Positions 21,809 to 35,290 of a stretch of 64,000 nucleotides of DNA are shown piece by piece. Position 1 is the stretch's first letter; the number at the start of each line of letters is the position of its first letter. The notes beneath the pieces were generated by a model that was given only the letters and a program-made list of their open reading frames with translations, was not told the DNA's origin and did not search any database. The position numbers were made by a program, and so were the translations under genes. Source of the DNA: Ampullaceana balthica (taxonomy: Eukaryota > Mollusca > Gastropoda > Lymnaeidae); contig CALYLW010000011.1 of NCBI GenBank assembly GCA_944989445.1, positions 163,501 to 227,500 of the forward strand, written 5' to 3'.

Positions 21809-24800
21809 GGCAATAGCAGTCAGACATTAGTGATAAATGCTATAGCAGTCAGGTATTAGTGATAAATGCTATAGCAGTCAGGTATTAGTGATAAATGCTA
21901 TAGCAGTAAGGTATTAGTGATAAATGCTATAGCAGTCAGACATTAGTGATAAATGCTATAGCAGTAAGGTATGAGTGATAAATGCTATAGCAGTCAGACA
22001 TTAGTGATAAATGCTATAGCAGTCAGATATTAGTGATAAATGCTATAGCAGTAAGGTATGAGTGATAAATGCTATAGCAGTCAGATATTAGTGATAAATG
22101 CCATAGCAGTCAGATATTAGTGATAAATGCTATAGCAGTCAGGTATTAGTGATCAATACTATAGCAGTCAGATATTAGTGATAAATGCTATAGCAGTCAG
22201 ATATTAGTGATAAATGCTATAGCAGCCAGATATTAGTGATAAATGCTATAGCAGTCAGATATTAGTGATAAATGCTATAGCAGTGAGATATTAGTGATAA
22301 ATGCTATAGCAGTCAGATATTAGTGATAAATGCTATAGCAGTCAGATATTAGTGATAAATGCTAGAGCAGTCAGATATTAGTGATAAATGCTATAGCAGT
22401 GAGATATTAGTGATAAATGCTATAGCAGTCAGATATTAGTGATAAATGCTATAGCAGTCAGATATTAGTGATAAATGCTATAGCAGTCAGATATGAGTGA
22501 TAAATACTATAGCAGTCAGACATTAGTGATAAATGCTATAGCAGTCAGATATTAGTGATAAATGCTATAGCAGTCAGATATTAGTGATAAATGCTATAGC
22601 AGTCAGATATTAGTGATAAATGCTATATCAGTCAGGTATTAGTGATAAATGCTATAGCAGTCAGGTATTAGTGATAAATGCTATAGCAGTCAGATATTAG
22701 TGATAAATGCTATAGCAGTCAGATATTAGTGATAAATGCTATATCAGTCAGGTATTAGTGATAAATGCTATAGCAGTCAGGTATTAGTGATAAATGCTAT
22801 AGCAGTCAGATATTAGTGATAAATGCTATAGCAGTCAGGTATTAGTGATAAATGTTATAGCAGTCAGATATTAGTGATAAATGCTGTAGCAGTAAGGTAT
22901 TAGTGATAAATGCTATAGCAGTCAGGTATTAGTGATAAATGCTATAGCAGTCAGATATTAGTGATAAATGCTATAGCAGTAAGGTATTAGTGATAAATGC
23001 TATAGCAGTCAGGTATTAGTGATAAATGCTATAGCAGTCAGGTATTAGTGATAAATGCTATAGCAGTCAGATATTAGTGATAAATGCTATAGCAGTCAGA
23101 TATTAGTGATAAATGCTATAGCAGTCAGATATTAGTGATAAATGCTATAGCAGTCAGATATTAGTGATAAATGCTATAGCAGTCAGATATTAGTGATATA
23201 TGCTATAGCAGTCAGATATTAGTGATAAATGCTATAGCAGTCAGGTATTAGTGATAAATACTATAGCAGTAAGGTATTAGTGATAAATGCTATAGCAGTC
23301 AGGTATTAGTGATAAATGCTATAGCAGTCAGACATTAGTAATAAATGCTAAAGCAGTAAGTTATTAGTGATAAATGCTATAGCAGTCAGGTATTAGTGAT
23401 AAATGCTATAGCAGTCAGACATTAGTGATAAATGCTATAGCAGTAAGATATTAGTGATAAATGCTATAGCAGTCAGATATTAGTGATAAATGCTATAGCA
23501 GTCAGGTATTAGTGATAAATGCTATAGCAGTCAGATATTAGTGATCAGTGCTATAGTAGCAAGGTATTAGTGATAAATGCTATAGCAGTCAGAAATTAGT
23601 GATAAATGCTATAGCAGTCAGATATTAGTGATAAATGCTATAGCAGTCAGATATTGGTGATAAATGCTATAGCAGTCAGATATTAGTGATAAATGCTATA
23701 GCAGTCAGATATTAGTGATAAATGCTATAGCAGTCAGACATTAGTGATAAATGCTATAGCAGTCAGATATTAGTGATAAATGCTATAGCAGTAAGGTATG
23801 AGTGATAAATGCTATAGCAGTAAGATATTAGTGATAAATGCTATAGCAGTCAGATATTAGTGATAAATGCTATAGTAGTAAGGTATTAGTGATAAATGCT
23901 ATAGCAGTCAGATATTAGTGATAAATGCTATAGTAGTAAGGTATTAGTGATAAATGCTATAGCAGTAAGGTATTAGTGATAAATGCTATAGCAGTCAGGT
24001 ATTAGTGATAAATGCTATAGCAGTCAGACATTAGTGATAAATGCTATAGCAGTAAGATATTAGTGATAAATGCTATAGCAGTCAGATATTATTGATAAAT
24101 GCAAAAGCAGTCAGATATTAGTGATAAATGCTATAGCAGTCAGATATTAGTGATCAGTGCTATAGTAGCAAGGTATTAGTGATAAATGCTATAGCAGTCA
24201 GAAATTAGTGATAAATGCTATAGCAGTCAGATATTAGTGATAAATGCTATAGCAATCAGATATTAGTGAAAAATGCTATAGCAGTCAGATATTAGTGATA
24301 ATGCTATAGCAGTCAGATATTAGTGATAAATGCTATAGCAGTCAGACATTAGTGATAAATGCTATAGCAGTCAGATATTAGTGATAAATGCTATAGCAGT
24401 AAGGTATGAGTGATAAATGCTTTAGCAGTAAGATATTAGTGATAAATGCTATAGCAGTCAGATATTAGTGATAAATGCTATAGTAGTAAGGTATTAGTGA
24501 TAAATGCTATAGCAGTCAGATATTAGTGATAAATGCTATAGCAGTCAGGTATTAGTGATAAATGCTATAGCAGTCAGATATTAGTGATAAAGGCTATAGC
24601 AGTCAGGTATTAGTGATAAATGCTATAGCAGTCAGACATTAGTGATAAATGCTATAGCAGTCAGATATTAGTGATAAATGCTATAGCAGTCAGATATTAG
24701 TGATAAATGCTATAGCAGTAAGGTATTAGTGATAAATGCTATAGCAGTCAGGTATTAGTGATAAATGCTATATCAGTCAGGTATTAGTGATAAATGCTAT

Positions 24801-27800
24801 AGCAGTCAGGTATTAGTGATAAATGCTATAGCAGTCAGATATTACTGATAAATGCCATAGCAGTCAGATATTAGTGATAAATGCTATAGCAGTAAGGTAT
24901 TAGTGATAAATGCTATAGCAGTAAGGTATTAGTGATAAATGCTATAGCAGTCAGGTATTATTGATAAATGCTATAGCAGTCAGAAATTAGTGATAAATGC
25001 TATAGCAGTCAGATATTAGTGATAAATGCTATAGCAGTCAGATATTAGTGAAAAATGCTATAGCAGTCAGATATTAGTGATAATGCTATAGCAGTCAGAT
25101 ATTAGTGATAAATGCTATAGCAGTCAGACATTAGTGATAAATGCTATAGCAGTCAGATATTAGTGATAAATGCTATAGCAGTAAGGTATGAGTGATAAAT
25201 GCTTTAGCAGTAAGATATTAGTGATAAATGCTATAGCAGTCATATATTAGTGATAAATGCTATAGTAGTAAGGTATTAGTGATAAATGCTATAGCAGTCA
25301 GATATTAGTGATAAATGCTATAGCAGTCAGGTATTAGTGATAAATGCTATAGCAGTCAGATATTAGTGATAAAGGCTATAGCAGTCAGGTATTAGTGATA
25401 AATGCTATAGCAGTCAGACATTAGTGATAAATGCTATAGCAGTCAGATATTAGTGATAAATGCTATAGCAGTCAGATATTAGTGATAAATGCTATAGCAG
25501 TAAGGTATTAGTGATAAATGCTATAGCAGTCAGGTATTAGTGATAAATGCTATAGCAGTCAGGTATTAGTGATAAATGCTATAACAGTCAGGTATTAGTG
25601 ATAAATGCTATAGCAGTCAGATATTAGTGATAAATGCTATAGCAGTCAGGTATTAGTGATAAATGCTATAGCAGTCAGACATTAGTGATAAATGCTATAG
25701 CAGTAAGATATTAGTGATAAATGCTATAGCAGTCAGATATTAGTGATAAATGCTACAGCAGTCAGGTATTAGTGATAAATGCTATAGCAGTCAGATATTA
25801 GTGATCAGTGCTATAGTAGCAAGGTATTAGTGATAAATGCTATAGCAGTCAGAAATTAGTGATAAATGCTATAGCAGTCAGATATTAGTGATAAATGCTA
25901 TAGCAGTCAGATATTAGTGATAATAATATAGCAGTCAGATATTAGTGATAAATGCTATAGCAGTCAGATATTAGTGATAAATGCTATAGCAGTCAGACAT
26001 TAGTGATAAATGCTATAGCAGTCAGATATTAGTGATAAATGCTATAGCAGTAAGGTATGAGTGATAAATGCTATAACAGTAAGATATTAGTGATAAATGC
26101 TATAGCAGTCAGATATTAGTGATAAATGCTATAGTAGTAAGGTATTAGTGATAAATGCTATAGCAGTCAGATATTAGTGATAAATGCTATAGCAGTCAGG
26201 TATTAGTGATAAATGCTATAGCAGTCAGATATTAGTGATAAATGCTATAGCAGTCAGACATTAGTGATAAATGCTATAATAGTCAGATATTAGTGATAAA
26301 TGCTATAGCAGTAAGGTATGAGTGATAAATGCTATAACAGTAAGATATTAGTGATAAATGCTATAGCAGTCAGATATTAGTGATAAATGCTATAGTAGTA
26401 AGGTATTAGTGATAAATGCTATAGCAGTCAGATATTAGTGATAAATGCTATAGCATTCAGGTATTAGTGATAAATGCTATAGCAGTCAGATATTAGTGAT
26501 AAAGGCTATAGCAGTCAGGTATTAGTGATAAATGCTATAGCAGTCAGACATTAGTGATAAATGCCATAGCAGTCAGACATTAGTGATAAATGCTTTAGCA
26601 GTCAGGTATTAGTAATAAATGCTATAGCAGTCAGATATTAGTGATAAATGCTATAGCAGTAAGGTATTAGTGATAAATGCTATAGCAGTCAGGTATTAGT
26701 GATAAGTGCTATAGCAGTCAGGTATTAGTGATAAATGCTATAGCAGTCAGACATTAGTGATAAATGCTATAGCAGTCAGATATTAGTGATAAATGCTATA
26801 GCAGTAAGGTATGAGTGATAAATGCTATAACAGTAAGATATTAGTGATAAATGCTATAGCAGTCAGATATTAGTGATAAATGCTATAGTAGTAAGGTATT
26901 AGTGATAAATGCTATAGCAGTCAGATATTAGTGATAAATGCTATAGCAGTCAGGTATTAGTGATAAATGCTATAGCAGTCAGATATTAGTGATAAAGGCT
27001 ATAGCAGTCAGGTATTAGTGATAAATGCTATAGCAGTCAGACATTAGTGATTAATGCTATAGCAGTCAGACATTAGTGATAAATGCTATAGCAGTCAGAT
27101 ATTAGTGATAAATGCTATAGCAGTCAGATATTAGTGATAAATGCTGTAGTAGTAAGGTATTAGTGATAAATGCTATAGCAGTCAGGTATTAGTGATAAGT
27201 GCTATAGCAGTCAGGTATTAGTGATAAATGCTATAGCAGTCAGGTATTAGTGATAAATGCTATAGCAGTCAGATATTAGTGATAAATGCTATAGCAGTAA
27301 GGTATTAGTGATAAATGCTATAGCAGTAAGGTATTAGTAATAAATGCTATAGCAGTCAGGTATTAGTGATAAATGCTATAGCAGTCAGACATTAGTGATA
27401 AATGCTATAGCAGTCAGATATTAGTGATAAATGCTATATCAGTCAGATATTAGTGATAAATGCTATAGCAGTCAGGTATTAGTGATAAATGCCATAGCAG
27501 TCAGGTATTAGTGATAAATGCTATAGCAGTCAGATATTAGTGATCAGTGCTATAGTAGCAAGGTATTAGTGATAAATGCTATAGCAGTCAGAAATTAGTG
27601 ATAAATGCTATAGCAGTCAGATATTAGTGATAAATGCTATAGCAGTCAGATATTAGTGAAAAATGCTATAGCAGTCAGATATTAGTGATAATGCTATAGC
27701 AGTCAGATATTAGTGATAAATGCTATAGCAGTCAGACATTAGTGATAAATGCTATAGCAGTCAGATATTAGTGATAAATGCTATAGCAGTAAGGTATGAG

Positions 27801-29784
27801 TGATAAATGCTTTAGCAGTAAGATATTAGTGATAAATGCTATAGCAGTCAGATATTAGTGATAAATGCTGTAGTAGTAAGGTATTAGTGATAAATGCTAT
27901 AGCAGTCAGATATTAGTGATAAATGCTATAGCAGTCATGTATTAGTGATAAATGCTATAGCAGTCAGATATTAGTGATAAATGCTATAGCAGTCAGGTAT
28001 TAGTGATAAATGCTATAGCAGTCAGACATTAGTGATAAATGCTATAGCAGTCAGATATTAGTGATAAATGCTATAGCAGTCAGCTATTAGTGATAAATGC
28101 TATAGCAGTAAGGTATTAGTGATAAATGCTATAGCAGTCAGGTATTAGTGATAAATGCTATAGCAGTCAGGTATTAGTGATAAATGCTATAGCAGTCAGG
28201 TATTAGTGATAAATTCTATAGCAGTCAGATATTAGTGATAAATGCTATAGCAGTCAGGTATTAGTGATAAATGCTATAGCAGTCAGACATTAGTGATAAA
28301 TGCTATAGCAGTAAGATATTAGTGATAAATGCTATAGCAGTCAGGTATTAGTGATAAATGCTACAGCAGTCAGGTATTAGTGATAAATGCTATAGCAGTC
28401 AGATATTAGTGATCAGTGCTATAGTAGCAAGGTATTAGTGATAAATGCTATAGCAGTCAGAAATTAGTGATAAATGCTATAGCAGTCAGATATTAGTGAT
28501 GAATGCTATAGCAGTCAGCTATTAGTGATAATGCTATAGCAGTCAGATATTAGTGATAAATGCTATAGCAGTCAGATATTAGTGATAAATGCTATATCAG
28601 TCAGACATTAGTGATAAATGCTATAGCAGTCAGATATTAGTGATAAATGCTATAGTAGTAAGGTATTAGTGATAAATGCTATAGCAGTCAGATATTAGTG
28701 ATAAATGCTATAGCAGTCAGATATTAGTGATAAATGCTATAGCAGTCAGATATTAGTGATCAGTGCTATAGTAGCAAGGTATTAGTGATAAATGCTATAG
28801 CAGTCAGATATTAGTGATAAATGCTATAGCAGTCAGATATTAGTGATAAATGCTATAGCAGTCAGGTATTAGTGATAAATGCTATAGCAGTCAGATATTA
28901 GTGATAAAGGCTATAGCAGGCAGGTATTAGTGATAAATGCTATAGCAGTCAGACATTAGTGATTAATGCTATAGCAGTCAGACATTAGTGATAAATGCTA
29001 TAGCAGTCAGATATTAGTGATAAATGCTATAGCAGTCAGATATTAGTGATAAATGCTATAGCAGTAAGGTATTAGTGATAAATGCTATAGCAGTCAGGTA
29101 TTAGTGATAAGTGCTATAGCAGTCAGGTATTAGTGATAAATGCTATAGCAGTCAGGTATTAGTGATAAATGCTATAGCAGTCAGATATTAGTGATAAATG
29201 CTATAGCAGTAAGGTATTAGTGATAAATGCTATAGCAGTAAGGTATTAGTAATAAATGCTATAGCAGTCAGGTATTAGTGATAAATGCTATAGCAGTCAG
29301 ACATTAGTGATAAATGCTATAGCAGTCAGATATTAGTGATAAATGCTATAGCAGTAAGGTATTAGTAATAAATGCTATAGCAGTCAGGTATTAGTGATAA
29401 ATGCTATAGCAGTCAGACATTAGTGATAAATGCTATAGCAGTCAGACATTAGTGATAAATGCTATAGCAGTCAGATATTAGTGATAAATGCTATAGCAGT
29501 CAGGTATTAGTGATAAATGCTATAGCAGTCAGATATTAATGATAAATGCTATAACAGTCAGATATTAGTGATAAATGCTATAGCAGTCAGATATTATTGA
29601 TAAATGCTATAGCAGTCAGATATTAGTGATAAATGCTATAGCAGTCAGGTATTAGTGATAAATGCTATAGCAGTCAGATATTAGTGATAAATGTTATAGC
29701 AGTCAGATATTAGTGATAAATGCTATAGCAGTCAGATATTAGTGATAAATGCTATAGCAGGCAGGTTTTAGTGATAAAGGCTAT
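21809..29784 (+). repeat. 29-bp satellite array, about 275 copies (8 kb)
   Basis: The unit contains GATAAATGCTATAGCAGTCA followed by GATATTAGT (29 bp). Common variants are CAGGTATT, CAGACATT and AAGGTATG in place of CAGATATT. Rare markers are GATCAGTGCTATAGTAGC at 23543, 24152, 25803, 27542, 28411 and 28759, and a 28-bp unit (GATAATGCT) at 24297, 25079 and 27687. The markers recur in blocks, showing higher-order amplification. There are no unique spacers and no ORF. Confidence 0.97.
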
Positions 29785-29806
29785 GATTTGTTTAATCTAC
29801 ACCAAG

Positions 29807-29975
29807 ATATGGGCTCAAAGTGCTCTCCAATAACCCAGGCCCAATCCTTAAGTGCAAAGGTCAAAGTGAAATTCTAATCGCACGAGATTGTAGCGAGTCC
29901 GGGGTTCAGTTTGGACAAGAGATTCGGGCAGAGGTTTGTGTCGTAGGAAGCATTCATCAATCCCGTTTTGACAAG
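29807..29975 (+). CDS. Possible internal coding exon (unknown protein)
   Basis: Between an AG at 29805-29806 and a near-consensus donor CAAG|GTAAGTTT at 29976 there are 169 nt with one frame open throughout (56 codons). It reads RDCSESGVQFGQEIRAEVCV in its middle and ends SIHQSRFDK. GC content and codon choice look higher than in the flanking satellites. The protein is not recognised and no partner exon could be linked, so a chance open frame is possible. Confidence 0.3.
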
Positions 29976-30037
29976 GTAAGTTTACACTGAAATAGACTTA
30001 AACACTAACAAGTAAAATTCTACATCGCACCACGCGT

Positions 30038-30540
30038 AATCGCTAGCCGGTAATAGATATAAAATTAAACCATGCAGGTCTATTCGCTATTATTTAAATC
30101 GTTACAGGTGACACTAAACCGTGTCATTCACTAATCGGTGGTGGTTACACTAAACCACGGCTATTCACTAACCGGTGGTGGTTACACTAAACCAGGGCTA
30201 TTCACTAACCGGTGGTGGTTACACTAAACCTGGGCTTATCACTAACCGGTTGTGGTTACACTAAACCAGGGCTATTCGCTAACCGGTGGTGGTTACACTA
30301 AACCAGGGCTATTTGCTAACCGGTGGTGGTTACACTAAACCAGGGCTATTCGCTAACCGGTGATGGTTACACTAAACCAGGGCTATTCGCTAACCGGTAA
30401 TAGCTATAACATTAAACCAGATATATTCGCTATTCTAAAATTATGAATAGGTGACACTAAACCATGTCTTTTCCCTAGCCAGTAAGAAGCAGGTTAAGTT
30501 ACACAAAACCCGTTCTATTCAATAACCGATAATAGATAAC
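30038..30540 (+). repeat. 37-bp minisatellite, about 9 good copies with decayed edges
   Basis: The unit contains GGTTACACTAAACCAGGGCT then ATTCRCTAACCGGTGGT (37 bp; starts at 30144, 30181, 30218). The core is 30107-30395, with more diverged units either side. Confidence 0.93.
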
Positions 30541-30687
30541 ACTGATCACTGATCTAGGCACCACGAGGTAAGATTTTAGATTGTCTTATTAGGGTTAATA
30601 AAGGTGCGTAACGATATTGCTCCTGTCTTCATGTCAACAATTCTCATATTTTAGGCATACTCCACCTCAACGTGGCGCACATTTAAT
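30541..30687. other. Short unique spacer with a GAG|GTAAGA donor-like site
   Basis: CACCACGAGGTAAGATTTT at about 30562-30580 resembles a splice donor. No open frame of use precedes it. Confidence 0.25.
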
Positions 30688-31012
30688 CTAACACATGGTG
30701 TTGACATGATTTACCTCTAACACATGGTGTTGACATGATTTACCTCTAACACATGGTGTTGACATGATTTACCTCTAACACATGGTGTTGACATGATTTA
30801 CCTCTAACACATGGTGTTGACATGATTTACCTCTAACACATGGTGTTGACCTGATTTACCTCTAACATATGGTGTTGACATGATTTACCTCTAACACATG
30901 GTGTTGACATGATTTACCTCTAACACATGGTGTTGACATGATTTACCTCTAACACATGGTGTTGACATGATTTACCTCTAACACATGGTGTTGACATGAT
31001 TTACCTCTAACA
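30688..31012 (+). repeat. 29-bp minisatellite, 11 copies
   Basis: The unit contains CTAACACATGGTGTTGACAT then GATTTACCT. It is unrelated in sequence to the larger 29-bp satellite. Each unit has an AACAC-ATG-GTGTT inverted repeat. Confidence 0.95.
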
Positions 31013-31160
31013 CCGGCACTGAACATAATCAGCATTATCTAAATCATCATGCCTAGAATATAACCCGATAACTGATATTGACCTGAGTGTACACCCAGAG
31101 GCGTCACTAGGATAGGTGTCACCCGGGGCGTTAGCTCATGGTGTCACCCCCTCACGACTT

Positions 31161-31410
31161 AAGGGCTCATCCATAAATGACGTCACGCAATTTTGGCCGA
31201 TTTTTACCACCCTCCCTCCTCGTCATACTTCGTCACAAAAATTTAGACCCCCCCCTCAAATATGACGTCACAAACCTTTGCGGCCCCAACCCCCCAAAAA
31301 TTGAAAATTAGCATGTTGAATTATTTTTTTTGTCATTTAAATATGCATTTAGTGTAAGTCTGCTCTCTAATATCGTAACACATGTGAAGCCATTGAAAAC
31401 CTCATTAAAT
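31161..31410 (+). mobile_element. ATAAATGACGTCA MITE, 3'-truncated copy
   Basis: Starts CTCATCCATAAATGACGTCA, continues CAATTTTGGCCGAT, CCCCTCAAATATGACGTCA and CTCTAATATCGTAACACATG. These match the 18705-19039 copy read in reverse. The second inverted repeat is missing. Confidence 0.65.
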
Positions 31411-31824
31411 AAATTGTAAAGAGTCTATATTTATGTGGACCTCTTTTTTTTTACATTTGCGCATTTTTGATATTCCCAACATATTTCAGACATTGAAAGA
31501 CATTTTTTAAAGTTTAAACTTGTCTGTAGACTAATACTTAATGAACATTTATTAATTTTTTAAAAGTTTCGTCAAACTTTTGAACGTGTCCTTTTGTAAC
31601 TTTCAACGTGAAAGTCAATCATTATTAAATAATTATTTAAGCCGGAAAAGGTATAACGTGGCATTTTGACTCAAAAATAATTCTCACTATCTATCCCTCT
31701 CTTAACAAAATTAAATAAAGGATTCACTTGCTTACCTTTACAGTTAAAGACATAAAGAAACGTATTTTGAAAAACAGAAAGAAATTCCTTACAACATAAA
31801 ATAAAGTTTAATAAAAGATGAAAC

Positions 31825-32042
<218 letters not shown>

Positions 32043-33239
32043 CGGTGTAAACAACCAAAATGGCGTATGTACTGAGACTGAGCGTCTTCCACTCCCTACA
32101 ACCACAAAAAAGCGTATTCTTTCCGCCGCGGCCCCGAATCATAAAATAATTTAATGACATAAAAAGTATTTCAAATAGAGAAAACTATTCGTTACCCCGT
32201 GAAAAAAAAGTTTAAAAAAAATAATTAAAAAAGACAGAATAACGCGTAATATTATTTTTTATATTTTTATGGAGGCGCGTTCGTAACTACGAAACAGCGT
32301 AAGTCGAGATGGGACCGTTGTAACCCGAGGACTACCTGTATATGAACATTCATATCTATGCTTGAACGTCTATAATAGATATAAAAAAAAATGATAACTC
32401 AAAGACATTTAATTCATTATTTTCCTCTAAAGAAAAAACAACAAAGAAGACCCATCTTTTTATTTTTTAAATTTAAAAAAAAGAAAAATCGTACCCCCCC
32501 CCGCCCCACTGTGGTGGAGCGAGCATGGGTGGGGTTCGTCCATGGTGTCAGTATGTCAAAGCCCAGTTGGCTTTATGGCATTTAAAACAAAAGACACCGC
32601 CTCTCATTTGTCCAGCTTTTTTAAAGCTCTCTCTGGTGCTGCTGTTTCTTTTCTTTTTTCCTAATTTGTTTTGTTGTTTTTTGTTGGGACTGTTTTATTA
32701 TTGCATGTGAACTGTTATTTTTTTTTATTAAAAAGTTTTCGCGTTTAACGTATTTCATTGTACTTCGTAATTTCTTCCTAGGTGAAAAAAATGTGTCTTC
32801 TTCTTTTTTTTTGGTAACATAAAATCGTACACAGTAAAATTTTAGATTTTGGTGTAAAGTCAACCCCCTGATGGTGTCACCCGGGGTGGCCCGCCCCCAC
32901 CCCCAGCCCCTAGTGACGCCACTGTGTACACCGTATTTAGTGTACACCTTATGAAGAAACATAAAACATATACACACTGTTTTTAGTATGAATCTAATAA
33001 AGTATATTTTATTTTAGTACACCTGATACAGTATATGATTCAGTATATAACCATTTGTCGTACAAGTATTTATTTTATTTGTATAATTGAAATGATCAAA
33101 ATCAGTATAGTAATAATCGTTGTAATAGGTAATCTGATAATGATTTCTCTTTGTATTCTGTATCGTTTATCATCACAAATTATTCTTTGTCAAGATTGTT
33201 GTATGTATTGTTATACTTGTCCTGTTCTTTTTCTCTGGT

Positions 33240-33240
<1 letters not shown>

Positions 33241-33292
<52 letters not shown>
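33241..33292. repeat. (AT)n microsatellite
   Basis: About 26 AT dinucleotides with one interruption. Confidence 0.97.
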
Positions 33293-33433
33293 TGGTATAA
33301 CTTAAAGCGTAGAGACTATCAGAGGCGTCACTTATAAAAATTGTCATACGGTTAGAGTCTCCGCCACCAGTCCCACCTCCTATCGGACTATTAAGTAACC
33401 CTTGAACTGATGTACAGTGTAAAGTGTTATTTG

Positions 33434-33952
33434 TAGGGCTGTTATCGATTAATTCAAATTTAATTGTTAACTTTTGAAAAATTATCGATTAATTAATCGA
33501 TAATTTCGATTAAAGCCAAAAATAGAAATTTATGACGCCATTAAACTGAACATTTCAAGGGAAGTAACAAAAACAGGTAATTGACTTTTCTTAAAAAAAT
33601 TATTGAGTTATTTCCCCTGTTTCCCTGGTTTCAGCCATTTTACCACGTTTTCATTAACTTGCTGTCGTTCCTGTCTGTCAACAATTTTTTTTAGTTTCTG
33701 CCGGTCCACGTGAATTAATAAAATAAATTTTAATATTAAGCGGGAGATGTTTGTACGTAAAAAAAATATATAAATTATTATTAATTATTAATAATTAATT
33801 ATTTAATATTAAATTTTTAAAAAAAAATATTATAAATATTTTCTTAAATTTTAATCGAATTTTTATCGATTAAAATTATTTTACTCGATATTTAATCGAT
33901 AAAAATTTTTAACGATTAATCGAGAAATTAATCGATAATTTCCGCAGCCCTA
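33434..33952. mobile_element. hAT-like MITE, TAGGGCTG family, copy 1
   Basis: Ends TAGGGCTGTTATCGATTAAT and GATAATTTCCGCAGCCCTA. The flanks GTTATTTG (33426-33433) and GTTATTTG (33953-33960) are identical. The subterminal regions are packed with ATCGATTAA words. It is non-coding, 519 bp. Confidence 0.88.
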
Positions 33953-34152
33953 GTTATTTGGCTTTCAGTCACGAAGCAAAGACTTAATTAAGCGAAAAAT
34001 ACAGAATGTGAGGAAAGGATGTTTGCATAATTTAACAATGTTATCAGGAAAATTTACCAACAACTTAAATTTCCTGGTCTGCATAGACGAAAGAATGTGC
34101 CCATGGCTTTAGCAAAAGTTTTACCTAAATAGTTTCATTAATGCCCAGAGTA

Positions 34153-34245
34153 TTCTAGTGACGCACTGCTCCGATTGTGCTCTAATGAAACGCTGCTCCG
34201 ATGGTGCTCTAGTGACACACTGCGCCGATGGTGCGCTAGTGACAC
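34153..34245 (+). repeat. Short degenerate 27-bp repeat, 3-4 copies
   Basis: The unit CTAGTGACRCACTGCKCCGA then TGGTGCT recurs at about 34153, 34180, 34207 and 34234 with changes. It lies about 260 bp upstream of the terminal exon of the microprotein gene. Confidence 0.6.
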
Positions 34246-34526
34246 CATTCTGCTAGCACAATGTTCTAATTTTGTAACTAAAGCCAGTTAAGTTTTAAAA
34301 TGTGCTTTCAAGTTGGCGTCATTCTTTGTGAGGGTGTTTGGGTCAAGATCTAATCCTAAATCCTTGTTATGATGTTACTAATGCAGCAGCCCCACGCCTT
34401 TTTTTTTGTTTTTTGAGACGACCCTTCTGCCCACAAGACGCTTTACTGTTGCTCCCCTACAGTTATTACATGATAGTTCCAAGCATTTCATTCTTTCTTC
34501 CAGCTCTCATTTCACACGAGTCCAGC

Positions 34527-34646
34527 ATGGCTTTAGAAGGCAGCTACACAACTACCACACTCGTCCTCGCCACGGCGGCAGCGGCCATTGTCTCGTTTGT
34601 AGTCGGTTACAAGATCGGACAGAGGAAAGGGGGAGACCAGAAATGA
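34527..34646 (+). CDS. 39-residue single-pass membrane microprotein
   Basis: The ORF MALEGSYTTTTLVLATAAAA continues into IVSFVVGYKIGQRKGGDQK. It has a short polar N-terminus, one hydrophobic segment (about 11-28) and a basic tail. A strong acceptor (TTTCATTCTTTCTTCCAG, ending 34503) lies 23 nt before the ATG, so this looks like the start of a terminal coding exon after a 5'UTR intron. The frame is also open upstream to an ATG at 34338, but the splice acceptor favours 34527. After the stop, a donor-like GAG|GTTTGT at about 34653 pairs with a strong acceptor ending at about 35104. AATAAA follows at 35267-35272. The family is not recognised. The FVVGYKIG end of the membrane segment resembles FVGYKLK in the MTLN of this window, a similarity too short to prove kinship. 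Confidence 0.55.
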   Translation: MALEGSYTTTTLVLATAAAAIVSFVVGYKIGQRKGGDQK

Positions 34647-34653
34647 TAGAGAG

Positions 34654-35290
34654 GTTTGTGTGATTGAAAAGTTATAGTTTTATTGTCAACAATTTCAGAA
34701 CCACTGAGAAGGGCTTAAAGAACAACATAAAGGACAATGTATATATTATTACAATCCATGTTTAAAATGTCATTATGAAAATACAATATTATTTTGGTTA
34801 CAAAGTTAAAACAGATGTTACTATAACTAACAGTGATAACGTATTTGGTGTGTGTGCTTACGTAGAATTATAGATAGAAAACGGTTATGTCACCGGTCTT
34901 GGGGAAAAAGGGTTGGGGTAGCCAAAATTTAATTCTTATTAAGTTGAAACCCTGTGGGAGTGAGTAGGGCACAGTGCAATATGTTTGAGGATGGCTGGAG
35001 TGTAATATCACGGGTTACCAAAGCGCTATTATTTGTTAAGAAAACAAATTACAAAAAATATACAATATGATTAATTAATTCATTTTTGTTGTTGTTATCC
35101 ACAGAAAGATATGCTGTAAATGTGTCTTGTTTTTGTGAAAGATGTCTCCAATGAATCTGGTGCAGTGAAAGAAGCTTTGAAATTTTGATTATGTGAAATA
35201 TGTCAGCAACATGTCTACATTAAGATATATGCCATCCATTTATTTTGTACAATGCATTTAAAACCTAATAAATTACAGTTATACGAAAGT
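34654..35290 (+). terminator. 3'UTR, probable 3'UTR intron and polyA signal of the microprotein gene
   Basis: TTGTTGTTATCCACAG ending at about 35104 is a strong acceptor, and GTTTGT at about 34654 is a possible donor. AATAAA at 35267-35272 is followed by GT-rich sequence, as expected at a cleavage site. Confidence 0.5.

Noticed and set aside
21809..29784. CRISPR-like regular array
   Set aside because: Units are contiguous 29-mers with only point variants and no unique spacers, in a eukaryotic context. It is a satellite.
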